64,000 bases of DNA from Nocardioides deserti (GCF_014266025.1 NZ_JACMYC010000003.1:248001-312000); one strand, 5' to 3'; counted from the first letter of the stretch, positions 7,519-17,357 are shown. Numbers and translations: made by a program. Notes: generated from the sequence alone by a model not told the origin.

Positions 7519-8553
7519 ATGTCCGACGAACCGCTGCTCACCATCGGCGACTTCGCCCACGCGAGCGGGCTGACCGTCAAGGCGCTGCGGCTCTACGACG
7601 AGATGGCGCTGCTGACACCGGCGGAGGTCGACGCCGCCACCGGCTACCGGCGGTACGCCGCCGGACAGCTCGCCCGGGCCCGGCTCGTCGCACGACTGCG
7701 CCTCGCCGGCATCCCGCTGGCCAGGATCCGGGTCGTCGCGGACCTCCCGCCGGCCGCCGCCGCGGCCGAGCTGACGTCGTACTGGCGCCAGGTCGAGGCC
7801 GACGCCGCCACCGCCCGCCGCATCGTGGCCGGCCTCGTCGAGGAGCTGTCTCCCGAGGAGGAACCCGTGGGCCACGCCCTGACCCTGCACCTCAGCAGCG
7901 CCACGCGCACCGGCATCGGCGCCCGTGACATCCAGCTGGACGCCGTCCGCGTCGACCGCACGCTGGTCGCCGTGGCCGACGGCTTCGGCCGCACCTTCGG
8001 CGTCGCCGACGCCGCGCTCGCTGTCCTCGGCTCGCCCCGGTCCGTCGCCGAGCTGGACGCCGCCGTGCGCCGCGCCGCGGACGCGGTCGTCGCCACCTCC
8101 CGCTCCCCGGAGGACGGCACGACGGTGACCGCGCTGGTCGTCGTGGGCCGCGAGGTGCTGCTCGCCCACCTCGGCGACTCCCGGGCCTACCTCGTCCGGG
8201 ACGGCCGGGTCGAGCGACTGACCCGCGACCACACGGTCGTGCAGACCCTCGTCGACGAGGGGCGGCTCCGCGCCGACGAAGCCCTCCTCGACGACCGCCG
8301 TGTGCTCATCAACCGTGCGCTGAGCGCCGGCACGTCCTCCGACCCCGACCTGGCGGTGCGGGTGGCCGAGCCGGGCGACCGCTTCGTGCTGACCACGGAC
8401 GGCGTCCACTCCGCGCTCGATGTCGCCACCCTGGCCGCCCTCCTGACCGCGCACGCCGAGCCCGCCGTGGTGGCAGACGCCGTCGCTGGAGCCGTCGAGG
8501 CCGCAGGCGCTCCCGACAACTGGTCGGTGGTGGTGGCCGACTTGGTCGACTGA
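7519..8553 (+). CDS. MerR-type regulator fused to a PP2C-like phosphatase
   Basis: 344 residues. Residues 5-75 form a MerR DNA-binding domain (LTIGDFAHASGLTVKALRLYDEMALL, then TGYRRYAAGQLARARLVARLRLAGIPL). Residues ~118-344 form a PP2C phosphatase fold with VADGFG (metal Asp), GDSRAYLVRDGRVERLTRDHTVVQTLV, TTDGVH and the closing PDNWSVVVADLV. The usual opening RxxNED of PP2C is replaced by GARDIQLD, so one metal site may be altered. A strong ribosome site (GAGGAGGCGAG) precedes the ATG. Inference: the phosphatase part replaces the ligand-binding domain of MerR, linking phospho-signalling or metal binding to transcription. Substrate unknown. Confidence 0.85.
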   Translation: MSDEPLLTIGDFAHASGLTVKALRLYDEMALLTPAEVDAATGYRRYAAGQLARARLVARLRLAGIPLARIRVVADLPPAAAAAELTSYWRQVEADAATARRIVAGLVEELSPEEEPVGHALTLHLSSATRTGIGARDIQLDAVRVDRTLVAVADGFGRTFGVADAALAVLGSPRSVAELDAAVRRAADAVVATSRSPEDGTTVTALVVVGREVLLAHLGDSRAYLVRDGRVERLTRDHTVVQTLVDEGRLRADEALLDDRRVLINRALSAGTSSDPDLAVRVAEPGDRFVLTTDGVHSALDVATLAALLTAHAEPAVVADAVAGAVEAAGAPDNWSVVVADLVD

Positions 8554-8590
8554 CGTCCCGGGCGTGCCGATCGCCCGCCGTCGGGACCCG

Positions 8591-9196
8591 TCACCAGTCC
8601 GTGCCGACGACGAGATAGCGGTCGTCGTCGATCCTCCGACCCCAGAACGCGGGGTCGACGAGGCGGGTCAGGGCCGCGGTCCGCCCGGCCTCCTCGACGA
8701 GCCGCACGGTGTGCTCGGCCGACAACCCGACGCCGTTCGACCAACGCCCCTCGACCAGCAGCAGCCGGCCAGTGGGTGTGAGCAGCCGGAGCCAGCGTCC
8801 CAGGGCGACCGCGGGGTCCGGCATCGCCCAGAGGACGTGCCGGCAGAGGACCACGTCGTACGTCGCCTCGGCGAGCGGCGGGTCGAACACGTCGGCCTCC
8901 GTGAAGCGCAGGCCGTCAAGGCCGTCAGGGCCGTTCGCCTTCTGCTCAGCACGCGCGATCATCCGCGGGGAGAAGTCGAGTCCGTCGACCTCGAAGCCGG
9001 ACTCGGCGAGGAGCACCGACAACGTGCCGGTGCCGCACCCGAGGTCGGCGACCCGTGCAGGCGGCTCGGGCAGCACGCCCAGGAGCAGCTCCCTCCAGGC
9101 ACCTCGCACGGCGGGATCGCGCAGGCCGTGGTCAGCGACCACGTCGAAGGTGTCGGCTTCGCCGTCCCAGGCCGCGATCTCGTCGGCGTCCGCCAT
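8591..9196 (-). CDS. Class I SAM-dependent methyltransferase
   Basis: 201 residues. The Rossmann methyltransferase core shows motif I (VADLGCGTGTLSVLLAESG), the acidic end of strand 2 (VDGLDFS) and motif II/III (YDVVLCRHVLWAMPDP), with LLVEGRW later, as in methyltransferase 11/25 families. ATG at 9196 is chosen over an upstream in-frame start because the similarity begins there and TACGGT lies 6 bases upstream, fitting a leaderless start. The substrate is not predictable. It is convergent with the MerR-PP2C gene. Confidence 0.88.
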   Translation of the reverse strand: MADADEIAAWDGEADTFDVVADHGLRDPAVRGAWRELLLGVLPEPPARVADLGCGTGTLSVLLAESGFEVDGLDFSPRMIARAEQKANGPDGLDGLRFTEADVFDPPLAEATYDVVLCRHVLWAMPDPAVALGRWLRLLTPTGRLLLVEGRWSNGVGLSAEHTVRLVEEAGRTAALTRLVDPAFWGRRIDDDRYLVVGTDW

Positions 9197-9290
9197 GCGG
9201 CGACCGTAGGCGACGAGGCGCAACAACAGACGGACGACGTGCCCGTACCCCGCCGACCAGGTGCTTCGGCGGGGTGCGGGGACGGGGTGG

Positions 9291-10604
9291 CTACTGCTCG
9301 GGCGGGTGTCCGGGTGGGTCGGTGTCGTGGTCGTGGGTGCCGTGGTGGTCGACGGTGTAGGTGACGCCGGAGGGGCTGGTCCAGTGGTAGCTGCCCGGGC
9401 TGGGTGAGGAGTGCTGCCAGCCGCCGTGGGTCTTGGCGCGGTGGTGACGTCTGCAGAGGGGGCCGATGTTCTCGGTGGCGGTGGGGCCGCCGCGGTTGTG
9501 GGGGACGACGTGGTCGTCGTCGACCTTGGAGTGCTGGAAGGCGGGGCGGGTGCACCAGGGGAAGACGCAGTGGTGGTCGCGGAGCCGGGTCTGCTCGGAG
9601 AGGCGGTCGGGGACCTCGTAGGCCTCGACGTGGATGCGTTCGGCCAGGTCGATGACCGGCTTGATCGTCATCTTGGCGGCGCGGGTGCACCACTCGGCGA
9701 GCTGACCGGTCAGGACGAACCCGCGGACGTTCTCGACGCGCACGACCTGGTCGAGGACGGGCTCGCCGGTGTGGGGGTCGGGGTGCTGGTGGACGTGGAC
9801 GACCATCGGTTTGGGGTCGGTGTCGAACTCCAGGACCAGCTGCCGGCGAGCCATGTCACCGAGCGCGGTGGCACGGCGCGACCCTTCGACCTCACGCGAG
9901 CCGAGCGCGGCGAGGCGGTCCGCGCCCTTCGCGATCGCGTCCTCGAGGTCGAGCGCGTCGGCGAGGTCGAGGGTGGCCCAGACGTCGACGTGGCCGTCGA
10001 AGGACACCTGTCGGGTCTGCACGGTGACATGGCGCGCTTCGGTGCGTTCGAACCGGATCCGCTCGGCCTCGTCGGGGTCGAACCGCACCAGCGCTTCGTC
10101 GACCAGGCGGCCGAGCGCGGCGGGGCTGATCGACGAAGCGAACTGGGCGACGTGGGTGTCGACGAACCGTGCGCCCGCCTTCGGGAGCGGGAGGGTCTTG
10201 CGGGCGATCGTCCGGGCCTTCCAGGCGGGGAGGTCGCCGCCGGTGACCTTCGCCCACACCTTGGGGAGCCGGTAGCGCAGCTCGAGCGCCTCGGACAGGT
10301 ACGCACGTCCGGCGTCCAGAGACTTCCCGAGGGCGGCGGCGAGCTCGACGACCGCGAACTCCGTCACCAGGGGCGCGCCGTCGCCGGCGAGGCCGACGGG
10401 CTGGTCGCCGAAGCCCTGCATCGTCGCCCACGACGCCGACTCCGCCAGCGACTCGGCGGGGTGCATCGCGCACCACTCGACCGCAGCCTGGAGGACGCGG
10501 ACCTCGGCTGCGTCGGCCTCGCGTTGGTTGGCCCGCGCGGCAGCGAGGACCATGGCTGGGTCGTCCAGCGTGGTCTCCGGTGTCGCGAGATGGGCCAGTG
10601 TCAT
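9291..10604 (-). CDS. DUF222 / HNH endonuclease-domain protein (13E12-type)
   Basis: 437 residues. The N-terminal ~300 residues are the helical DUF222 domain (AANQREADAAEVRVLQAAVEW, FAVVELAAALGKSLDAGRAYLSEALEL, YRLPKVWAKV). The C-terminus carries an HNH nuclease motif: CVFPWCTRP, VDDDHVVPHNRGGPT, ENIGPLCRRHHRAKTHGGW, with paired cysteines and the HH pair for metal binding. Such genes are the 13E12 repeat family of actinobacteria, often present in several copies; some M. tuberculosis members are known to be LexA-controlled. Here a LexA-like box and a -10 directly precede the ATG (see 10611-10632). Its role in DNA damage is inferred from that regulation. Confidence 0.92.
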   Translation of the reverse strand: MTLAHLATPETTLDDPAMVLAAARANQREADAAEVRVLQAAVEWCAMHPAESLAESASWATMQGFGDQPVGLAGDGAPLVTEFAVVELAAALGKSLDAGRAYLSEALELRYRLPKVWAKVTGGDLPAWKARTIARKTLPLPKAGARFVDTHVAQFASSISPAALGRLVDEALVRFDPDEAERIRFERTEARHVTVQTRQVSFDGHVDVWATLDLADALDLEDAIAKGADRLAALGSREVEGSRRATALGDMARRQLVLEFDTDPKPMVVHVHQHPDPHTGEPVLDQVVRVENVRGFVLTGQLAEWCTRAAKMTIKPVIDLAERIHVEAYEVPDRLSEQTRLRDHHCVFPWCTRPAFQHSKVDDDHVVPHNRGGPTATENIGPLCRRHHRAKTHGGWQHSSPSPGSYHWTSPSGVTYTVDHHGTHDHDTDPPGHPPEQ

Positions 10605-10610
10605 GGCCTC

Positions 10611-10632
10611 ATTCTACTCGAACACGTGTTCG
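10611..10632 (-). promoter_or_regulatory. LexA (SOS) box with leaderless -10
   Basis: CGAAC-ACGT-GTTCG (10619-10632) is a perfect palindrome matching the actinobacterial SOS consensus TCGAAC-N4-GTTCGA except for the last base. TAGAAT (10611-10616, - strand) follows after 2 bases, and the ATG of the DUF222 gene is 6 bases further. LexA bound here would cover the promoter. Confidence 0.85.
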
Positions 10633-10856
10633 TATGAAAGGGGTCGCTCGAGAGCTTTGGACGCGTGATTTCGGCGCGCGCTCCTCACCAGCCGCGAGCC
10701 GGCGACGGCGAGCGACCCGCGGCGCACCCGTCCCCGTCGCTGCCAGTACCGCAACCACCCGGGGCCCGCAGGCCGTAGTCGGCTGCCAGCGGTCTCGTCG
10801 ACCCTCGTCGACCCTCGCCGACGCTGGCCGGGCTCGCTGCTCGACCAACGGCAGAC

Positions 10857-11216
10857 CTACAACCCCTGCTGCTTGCGACGACGGTTGTAGTCGCGCATCC
10901 GCTGGGGGATGCCGACGACGGCGGCGTCGTAGGAGGGGATCTGGAAGCCGTTGCAGAAGCGGTGGGCCCACTCGACCGAGGGGACGCGACGGCGGGTCCA
11001 CTCCCCGTCGTGGGCGACGAGGAGGAGGGTCACGTCGCTGACGGCGGTGCGGGGCTCGACGAACCCCTCGACGCCGCGACGCTCCTCGACCCAGGTGCGC
11101 AGGTGCTGCTCGTCCACCTTGTCCGACGCACGCACCCGCGTGGAGCCGGTGCGGTGTCCGTCGGTCGCGGGCTTGCTCGTCCGCGGGCGACGTCGGAAAC
11201 GGTCGGTCCATGCCAT
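10857..11216 (-). CDS. Conserved actinobacterial hypothetical protein
   Basis: 119 residues, basic N-terminus (MAWTDRFRRRPR), then VDEQHLRTWVEERRGVEGFVEPRTAVSDVTLLLVAHDGEWTRRRVP and a tail YDAAVVGIPQRMRDYNRR. No catalytic motif or membrane segment is seen. It is divergent from lpdA, with 118 bases between the starts. Homologues are sometimes labelled oxidoreductase without clear basis; I do not assign a function. ATG at 11216 is chosen because an upstream extension lacks a ribosome site. Confidence 0.75.
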   Translation of the reverse strand: MAWTDRFRRRPRTSKPATDGHRTGSTRVRASDKVDEQHLRTWVEERRGVEGFVEPRTAVSDVTLLLVAHDGEWTRRRVPSVEWAHRFCNGFQIPSYDAAVVGIPQRMRDYNRRRKQQGL

Positions 11217-11334
11217 GGGCACCAGTCTGCCGGGGCGGGCCCGACCCGGTGTGGACACGCCCGGAAAGGGTGCAAAGATGGTCGGGCGCTCCCCTGCGAT
11301 CCAGAGGAGCCGAGGCCGACAGGGAAGGACCACG

Positions 11335-12726
11335 GTGGCCGACGCCGACTACGACGTACTCATCCTCGGTGCGGGTTCCGGTGGCTATGCCTGCGCGCTC
11401 CGCGCGGCCCAGCTCGGCCTGACCGTGGGACTCGTCGAGAAGGCCAAGGTCGGCGGCACCTGCCTGCACGTCGGCTGCATCCCGACCAAGGCGCTGCTGC
11501 ACGCCGCCGAGGTCGCCGACAGCGCCCGCGAGTCCGAGCAGTTCGGCGTCCGGGCCACGCTCGACGGCATCGACATGACCGGCGTCAACAGCTACAAGGA
11601 CGGCGTCGTCAGCCGCCTCTTCAAGGGCCTCACCGGTCTGGTCAAGAGCCGTGGCATCACCGTGGTCGAGGGCGAGGGCCGGCTCACCGGCCCGAAGCAG
11701 GTCACCGTCGGCGACACCACGATCACCGGCCGCCACGTCGTGCTCGCCTCCGGCTCCCACGCCCGAAGCCTGCCTGGCCTCGAGGTCGACGGCGAGCGGG
11801 TGCTCACCTCCGACCACGCCCTGCGGCTCGACCGCGTGCCGCGCAGCGTCGTGGTGCTCGGCGGAGGCGTCATCGGCTGCGAGTTCGCGAGCGTGTGGCG
11901 CAGCTTCGGCGCCGAGGTCACCATCGTCGAGGCCCTCCCCCGCCTGGTCGCGGCCGAGGACGAGGCCAGCTCCAAGGCGCTCGAGCGCGCGTTTCGCAAG
12001 CGCGGCATCGCCTTCCGCACCGGCACCCGCTTCTCGTCGGTCGAGCACACCGACGACGGCGTGCGCGTCACCGTCGAGACCGAGGCCGGCGAGCAGAGCA
12101 CGATCGAGGCGGAGCTGATGCTCGTCGCGGTCGGCCGCGGACCGGTCACCGAGGGCCTGGGTTACGACGAGCAGGGCGTCGCGATGGAGCGCGGGTTCGT
12201 GCTGACGGACGAGCGCTGCCGCACCAGCGCCGAGGGCGTGTACGCCGTCGGCGACATCGTCCCGGGGCTCCAGCTGGCGCACCGCGGCTTCCAGCAGGGC
12301 ATCTTCGTGGCCGAGGACATCGCGGGACTCGACCCGCGGCCGGTCGACGAGACGGCGATCCCGCGCGTGACGTACTCCTCCCCCGAGGTCGCCTCGGTCG
12401 GGCTCGACGAGCGGACCGCCGCGGAGCGGTTCGGCGCCGACGGCATCGAGACGGTGACCTACGACCTCGGCGGCAACGGCAAGAGCCAGATCCTCAAGAC
12501 GCAGGGCTTCGTGAAGCTCGTCCGTCGCACCGACGGCCCCGTCGTCGGCATCCACCTGGTCGGCGAGCGCGTAGGCGAGCTCGTCGGCGAGGCTCAGCTG
12601 ATCTACGGCTGGGAGGGGTACCCGGAGGACGTCGCCCCGCTCGTCCACGCCCACCCCACGCAGAACGAGGCGCTCGGCGAGGCGCACCTGGCTCTGGCCG
12701 GCAAGCCCCTCCACGCGCACTCCTGA
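11335..12726 (+). CDS. lpdA: Dihydrolipoyl dehydrogenase (E3)
   Basis: 463-residue flavoprotein that re-oxidises dihydrolipoyl groups of 2-oxoacid dehydrogenases with NAD+. It has the FAD motif [18 protein letters not shown], the redox disulfide [17 protein letters not shown], the NAD motif [13 protein letters not shown], the second FAD motif VYAVGDIV and the C-terminal dimer interface with the active-site [11 protein letters not shown] at 11335 follows GGGAAGGAC. It is 31 bases upstream of sucB, forming an E3-E2 operon. Confidence 0.96.
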   Translation: MADADYDVLILGAGSGGYACALRAAQLGLTVGLVEKAKVGGTCLHVGCIPTKALLHAAEVADSARESEQFGVRATLDGIDMTGVNSYKDGVVSRLFKGLTGLVKSRGITVVEGEGRLTGPKQVTVGDTTITGRHVVLASGSHARSLPGLEVDGERVLTSDHALRLDRVPRSVVVLGGGVIGCEFASVWRSFGAEVTIVEALPRLVAAEDEASSKALERAFRKRGIAFRTGTRFSSVEHTDDGVRVTVETEAGEQSTIEAELMLVAVGRGPVTEGLGYDEQGVAMERGFVLTDERCRTSAEGVYAVGDIVPGLQLAHRGFQQGIFVAEDIAGLDPRPVDETAIPRVTYSSPEVASVGLDERTAAERFGADGIETVTYDLGGNGKSQILKTQGFVKLVRRTDGPVVGIHLVGERVGELVGEAQLIYGWEGYPEDVAPLVHAHPTQNEALGEAHLALAGKPLHAHS

Positions 12727-12757
12727 CCACCGCAACCACCGAAGAGCGAAGGAACTC

Positions 12758-14695
12758 ATGGCCACCGAAGTCAACCTCCCGGCCCTCGGCGAATCCGTCA
12801 CCGAAGGCACCGTCACCCGCTGGCTGAAGTCCGTGGGCGACTCGGTCGCCGTGGACGAGCCGCTGCTCGAGGTCTCGACCGACAAGGTCGACACCGAGAT
12901 CCCCTCGCCGGTCGCGGGCACCCTGCTCGAGATCAAGGCCGAGGAGGACGAGACCGTCGAGGTCGGCGCCGTGCTCGCGCTGATCGGCGACGAGGGCGAG
13001 GGCGGCGACGACTCCGCCGAGGAGTCGGCCCAGGAGTCGGCAGAGCCCGAGGCGCAGCCCAAGGACGAGGCCGAGTCGGAGAAGAAGGCCGAGCAGGAGG
13101 AGGAGATCGCCGAGGAGACCGGCGACCTTCCCCCCGGCGACGAGACGCCCGAGAAGGAGAAGTCCGACGCACCTGCCGCCTCCTCCGGCGGCGGCGGCGG
13201 CGGTGGTGGTGGCGGCGGCGGTACGCCGGTCACGCTGCCGGCGCTCGGCGAGTCGGTGACCGAGGGCACCGTCACCCGCTGGCTGAAGTCGGTCGGCGAC
13301 GAGGTCGCGGTCGACGAGCCGCTGCTCGAGGTCTCCACCGACAAGGTCGACACCGAGATCCCCTCCCCCGTGGCGGGCACCCTGCTCGAGATCAAGGCCG
13401 ACGAGGACGAGACCGTCGAGGTCGGCGCCGAGCTGGCGATCATCGGCAACAAGGGCGCCGCGCCCCAGGCCGAGGAGAAGACCGAGCCCAAGGCCGAGGC
13501 GAAGGCCGAGGAGAAGGCCCCCGAGCCGAGCCCGGCCGAGGAGGAGACCAAGCCGACCCAGCCGACCGACGAGGGCGAGGCCGCCACCGAGCAGCCCGAG
13601 CCCGAGAAGGACCACGAGCAGGCCGACGAGACCGCCCCCGCCCCGAGCTCGCAGTCGCCCGACACCGGCGAGCGCAGCACCGGCGAGCGCAGCACCGGCG
13701 AGCGCAGCACCGGCGACAGCGGCGACAAGGAGCAGGCGCGCTCGGAGAAGACCTCCGACGGCTCCGGCTACGTGACTCCGCTGGTCCGCAAGCTCGCGGC
13801 CCAGCACGACGTCGACCTGTCGACCGTCGAGGGCACCGGCGTCGGTGGCCGCATCCGCAAGCAGGACGTCCTCGAGGCCGCCGCGAAGGCCAAGGAGTCC
13901 CAGCGGGCCCCGGCCCAGCCGGCCGCCTCGCAGCAGGCCCCGGCCGCGAGCCAGCAGCAGGCTCCCTCGGTCACGCCCTCGCCGCTGCGCGGGACGACCG
14001 AGAAGATCAGCCGCCTGCGCAAGATCATCGCCGAGCGCATGGTCGACTCGCTGCAGACCGGCGCCCAGCTCACGCAGGTCATCGAGGTCGACGTCACTAA
14101 CATCGCGCGGCTGCGCGACGCGGTGAAGGCCGACTTCCAGGCCCGCGAGGGCGTGAAGCTGTCGTACCTGCCGTTCTTCGCCAAGGCCGCGATCGACGCG
14201 CTCAAGCAGCACCCGAAGCTGAACGCCGGGATCGACACCGACGCCGGCGAGATCACCTACTACGACCGCGAGAACCTCGCGATCGCGGTGGACACCGAGA
14301 AGGGCCTGATCACCCCGGTGATCAAGGAGGCGGGCGACCTGTCGATCGCCGGCCTGGCCAAGAAGATCGCGGACGTCGCGCAGCGCACCCGGACCAACAA
14401 GATCGGTCCGGACGAGCTGTCCGGCGGCACCTTCACGATCACCAACCTCGGCAGTGTGGGCGCCCTGTGGGACACCCCGATCATCAACAAGCCGCAGGTC
14501 GCCATCCTCGGCCCGGGTGCCGTCGTCAAGCGCCCGGTCGTGATCGACGACCCGAACCTCGGCGAGACGATCGCGGTGCGCCACATGGTCTACCTCGCGC
14601 TGACCTACGACCACCGCCTGGTCGACGGCGCCGACGCGGGCCGCTTCCTCCAGGACGTCAAGAAGCGCCTGGAGGCCGGCGTCTTCGACGTCTGA
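12758..14695 (+). CDS. sucB: 2-oxoacid dehydrogenase E2, succinyltransferase type, with two lipoyl domains
   Basis: 645 residues. Acyltransferase core of 2-oxoglutarate dehydrogenase or a related complex. Two nearly identical lipoyl domains (about 1-78 and 154-231) each carry STDKVDTEI, with lipoylated Lys43 and Lys196, joined by an acidic linker ending in a run of about eleven glycines. The E3-binding domain is at ~337-372 ([34 protein letters not shown]), and the catalytic domain runs from ~410 with the [12 protein letters not shown] active site (His about 619). A three-fold GERST repeat lies in the second linker. Downstream lipB and lipA can supply lipoylation. A pyruvate-type specificity cannot be excluded from the sequence alone. 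Confidence 0.92.
   Translation: MATEVNLPALGESVTEGTVTRWLKSVGDSVAVDEPLLEVSTDKVDTEIPSPVAGTLLEIKAEEDETVEVGAVLALIGDEGEGGDDSAEESAQESAEPEAQPKDEAESEKKAEQEEEIAEETGDLPPGDETPEKEKSDAPAASSGGGGGGGGGGGGTPVTLPALGESVTEGTVTRWLKSVGDEVAVDEPLLEVSTDKVDTEIPSPVAGTLLEIKADEDETVEVGAELAIIGNKGAAPQAEEKTEPKAEAKAEEKAPEPSPAEEETKPTQPTDEGEAATEQPEPEKDHEQADETAPAPSSQSPDTGERSTGERSTGERSTGDSGDKEQARSEKTSDGSGYVTPLVRKLAAQHDVDLSTVEGTGVGGRIRKQDVLEAAAKAKESQRAPAQPAASQQAPAASQQQAPSVTPSPLRGTTEKISRLRKIIAERMVDSLQTGAQLTQVIEVDVTNIARLRDAVKADFQAREGVKLSYLPFFAKAAIDALKQHPKLNAGIDTDAGEITYYDRENLAIAVDTEKGLITPVIKEAGDLSIAGLAKKIADVAQRTRTNKIGPDELSGGTFTITNLGSVGALWDTPIINKPQVAILGPGAVVKRPVVIDDPNLGETIAVRHMVYLALTYDHRLVDGADAGRFLQDVKKRLEAGVFDV
13667..13711 (+). repeat. 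15-bp tandem repeat x3 in the sucB linker
   Basis: Three exact copies of GGCGAGCGCAGCACC code GERST repeats in the flexible linker after the second lipoyl domain. It is in frame, so copy-number change only alters linker length. Confidence 0.9.
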
Positions 14696-14715
14696 GCACC
14701 ACCCGCTCCACGCCA

Positions 14716-14746
14716 GGGGCCCGGAACCGCACAGGTTCCGGGCCCC
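14716..14746. terminator. Strong terminator hairpin after sucB
   Basis: GGGGCCCGGAACC-gcaca-GGTTCCGGGCCCC is a perfect 13-bp stem with a 5-base loop, 20 bases after the sucB stop, followed by TT only. It separates the lpdA-sucB unit from the next gene. Confidence 0.8.
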
Positions 14747-14771
14747 TTGCGCGTCCTGCGAGGCTCGGGGC

Positions 14772-15662
14772 ATGCGGATCGTGATCGCCGGGGCGTCCGG
14801 CTTCCTCGGCAGCCACCTGGTCGACGCGCTGCGGCAGCGGGGCCACGACGTCACCCGGCTCGTACGACGCGTGCCGACCGCGCCCGACGAGGCGGGGTGG
14901 GACCCGGCCGCCGGCACCTACGACCGCGACGCCCTCCACGCCTCGGACGTGGTGGTCAACCTGGCCGGCTCGCCCACGCTGGGCAACCCGCACTCGAGCC
15001 GCTGGGCGCGGGAGCTGCGCGAGAGCCGGGTGACCTCGACGCAGGTGCTCGCGCGCGCGGTCACCGAGGCGCCCCGCCCACCGGCGTACCTCGCGGGCAA
15101 CGGCATCTCCTACTACGGCGACCACGGCGACCGGGTGCTGACCGAGGAGTCGGACAGCCGCGGCCACGCGCTGCTGACCGAGGTGACGCGTGAGTGGCAG
15201 GCGGCCGCGCGGCCGGCGGTCGAGGCGGGCGCTCGGGTCTGCTACCTGCGGACCGCGCCGGTCATGGACCGCCGAGCGGCTCCGCTGAAGACGCTGCTCC
15301 CGCTGTTCAAGGCCGGTCTCGGCGCGCGGCTCGGCAGCGGCCGGCAGCACATGGCGATGATCTCGCTGCGTGACTGGGTCGACGCCGTGGCGTTCCTCGC
15401 CGAGCACGACACGGTGAGCGGCCCGGTCAACCTCACCTGCCCGGAGACCCCGACGAACGCGGAGTTCACCCGCGCGCTCGCCCGCGCCGTGCACCGCCCG
15501 GCCGTGCTGCCGGTCCCCTCGCTCGCGCTGAAGCTCGGCGCCGGTGCGATGGCGCCGGAGCTGCTGGGCTCGCTGAACGTCCGCCCCGCGGCGCTCGAGA
15601 CGGCCGGCTTCACCTTCCGCGACCGCGACGTCGAGGCGGTGCTCAGGAGCGGCCTGCGCTGA
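14772..15662 (+). CDS. TIGR01777-type NAD(P)-dependent epimerase
   Basis: 296 residues of the extended SDR fold. It opens with IVIAGASGFLGSHLVDALRQRGHDVTRLVRR (dinucleotide-binding GxxGFLG) and ends with a DUF1731-type C-terminal part (NLTCPETPTNAEFTRALARAVHRPAVLPVPSLALKLGAGAMAPELLGSLNVRPAALETAGFTF). This is the family of E. coli YfcH and plant SulA-like proteins, with no settled substrate. The 3' end overlaps the convergent next gene by 20 bases. Confidence 0.9.
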   Translation: MRIVIAGASGFLGSHLVDALRQRGHDVTRLVRRVPTAPDEAGWDPAAGTYDRDALHASDVVVNLAGSPTLGNPHSSRWARELRESRVTSTQVLARAVTEAPRPPAYLAGNGISYYGDHGDRVLTEESDSRGHALLTEVTREWQAAARPAVEAGARVCYLRTAPVMDRRAAPLKTLLPLFKAGLGARLGSGRQHMAMISLRDWVDAVAFLAEHDTVSGPVNLTCPETPTNAEFTRALARAVHRPAVLPVPSLALKLGAGAMAPELLGSLNVRPAALETAGFTFRDRDVEAVLRSGLR

Positions 15663-16278
15663 GCCGGCCGCGCAGCGTCGCCAGCCCCTCGCCGTCGAGG
15701 CGGTCGAGGGCGGCGCTGCGACCGGTGAGACCGAGCAGCAGCGCCTCCGCGCTGCCGCGCACCACCGCGCCCTCGCCGGCCACCCAGTCCAGGTCGTTGG
15801 CCTCGAACCGCAGACCGTCGAGGCTGCCGCGCGGCACGATGCCGCCCGGGGCGCCGGCCACGAAGTCCAGCGTCGCGCGGAGCCGTCCGGCCGGCACCTC
15901 GCGGTCGATGCCGAGCGGCCACCGGACGTCCAGGCCGTGCACGAGCAGGTCGGTGAGCGGGGCCTCGGGTCCCATCCCCGGTGGCGTGAACCGCGAGTCG
16001 GCCCGCTGGCGCAGCACGCCGAGGAGCTCCTCGCAGGGCCGCTGCGCCCACTCGCGGGCCAGCCGGGCGTTGGCGCGGTCGAAGCTCCCGCGGCTGCGGA
16101 CCATCTCCAGCGCGAACTTCGCGAGGCCCACCTCGAGCGGCACGACCAGGTGGCCGACGACCTCGTGCACGGTCCACTCCGCGCACAGGCTCGGTGTCGC
16201 CTGTTCCTCCGGCGCCAGGCCGGTCAGCAGGTCGGCCAGCGCGCGTCGCTCGTCGGCGATCTCCTCGAAGAGGTCCAT
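15643..16278 (-). CDS. Mycothiol-dependent maleylpyruvate isomerase family protein (DinB-like)
   Basis: 211 residues. The N-terminal four-helix metal-binding domain has the expected histidines in [15 protein letters not shown] and [14 protein letters not shown]. The C-terminal part ([46 protein letters not shown]) fits the SCP2-like C-terminal domain of this family. Members are mycothiol S-transferases or isomerases, which supports an actinobacterial host. The actual substrate is unknown. The 3' end overlaps the opposing epimerase gene. Confidence 0.82.
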   Translation of the reverse strand: MDLFEEIADERRALADLLTGLAPEEQATPSLCAEWTVHEVVGHLVVPLEVGLAKFALEMVRSRGSFDRANARLAREWAQRPCEELLGVLRQRADSRFTPPGMGPEAPLTDLLVHGLDVRWPLGIDREVPAGRLRATLDFVAGAPGGIVPRGSLDGLRFEANDLDWVAGEGAVVRGSAEALLLGLTGRSAALDRLDGEGLATLRGRLSAGRS

Positions 16279-16302
16279 GGCGCCATCCTGGCCGCCCTCG
16301 CG

Positions 16303-16815
16303 TCAGTCGACCCAGTAGCGCCGCGTGCGCACCCCGGCGCCCGGCTGCTCGACGAGGTCCTCGAGCACCCCGCCGCACCGCTCGATCGTCGCGGCCGAGC
16401 CGAGGTTGTCGTCGTCGCAGGTCACCAGCACCCGGTCGACGCCGCCGGCCCGCGCGAGCACGAGCGACTGGCGCAGGATCTCGGTGGCGTGCCCGCGACG
16501 GCGGTGCGCGGGTCGCACGCCGTACCCCACGTGCCCGCCGTACGCCGCCAGCCAGTCGTTCAGCGCGAAGCGGATCGACGTCCGCCCGACGAGCGGGCCG
16601 TCCACCTCCGCGACGAGGAACACGGCAGGCACCCGTCCCTCGGCGAGGTCGAGGCCGAGCCGCTCCCGCTCGTACTGCTCCAACAGGTCGGCCCACGTCC
16701 GCTCCGGCGACCACCCGAGCAGCAGCTCGAAGCCGTCGGCGAGCAGCTCCTCGTGCGCCCGCAGCGCCTCCGCCTCGTCGTCGGTCCGGAGGGGTCGCAG
16801 TCGCAGCTCGGGCAC
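16303..16815 (-). CDS. GNAT-family N-acetyltransferase
   Basis: 170 residues. It starts [28 protein letters not shown] and contains the acetyl-CoA binding motif [23 protein letters not shown] (the R-R-x-G-H/Y-A loop), followed by [25 protein letters not shown], as in RimJ/RimL-like GNAT proteins. GTG at 16815 is chosen because GGGAGGATG precedes it; the longer open frame upstream runs antisense to the neighbour. Substrate unknown; likely a small molecule or protein N-terminus. Confidence 0.88.
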   Translation of the reverse strand: MPELRLRPLRTDDEAEALRAHEELLADGFELLLGWSPERTWADLLEQYERERLGLDLAEGRVPAVFLVAEVDGPLVGRTSIRFALNDWLAAYGGHVGYGVRPAHRRRGHATEILRQSLVLARAGGVDRVLVTCDDDNLGSAATIERCGGVLEDLVEQPGAGVRTRRYWVD

Positions 16816-16847
16816 GCGCTCATCCTCCCAGCCGGTCGTCCCACCCG

Positions 16848-17357
16848 TCACACGACTTTCGCCACGACCCACGCCCCGCCCCGCCGGACGAGGGTCAGCC
16901 GACGCGTGGTCGGACCGTCCCGGGGCAGGCGCACGTCGAGGCCGCGGCCGACGGCGCGACCACCGCTGACCCGGTCGGTCACCCGCAGCACCAGACGGTC
17001 GGCGGAGGCGTCGACCACGTCGACCAACAGCAGGACGTGCCGCAGGCCCTGGACGACCAGACCGCGCCGCGTCCAGCGCGAGAGCATCGCGCGGTCGCGC
17101 CGCCCGGCCGCCGAGCCCGGGGCGTAGAGCCGCGTCAGCGCATCCGGGTCGCCCGCGGCCCACGCGGCCGAGCGCCGACGGTCCCAGGCCGCCAGCACCG
17201 CGCGGGCGGCAGGGGCCTCGGCAGCGACCGGCCGGAGCGGCGGGGACGGCGCGGACGGCGGGGACGGGCCGTCGGCGAGGAGCACGCCGGGCACGACGAG
17301 CGCGGCGGTGAGCAGGGCGGAGACGACGAGCACGAGGAGTCGGCGCACCCCGACCAC
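16848..17357 (-). CDS. Probable secreted or membrane-anchored hypothetical protein
   Basis: 169 residues with an N-terminal signal or anchor ([28 protein letters not shown]), a Pro/Ser linker, and then a domain starting [45 protein letters not shown] that looks like a small NTF2-like fold. No catalytic residues are identifiable. The start is GTG at 17357, with GTG at 17348 as an alternative. It is divergent from lipB. Confidence 0.7.
   Translation of the reverse strand: MVGVRRLLVLVVSALLTAALVVPGVLLADGPSPPSAPSPPLRPVAAEAPAARAVLAAWDRRRSAAWAAGDPDALTRLYAPGSAAGRRDRAMLSRWTRRGLVVQGLRHVLLLVDVVDASADRLVLRVTDRVSGGRAVGRGLDVRLPRDGPTTRRLTLVRRGGAWVVAKVV

Noticed and set aside
10609..13728. Long Ser-rich open frame of 1039 codons on the - strand opposite lpdA and sucB
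   Set aside because: Antisense shadow of two well-supported genes; its low-complexity Ser runs mirror the GC-rich codon pattern of sucB.
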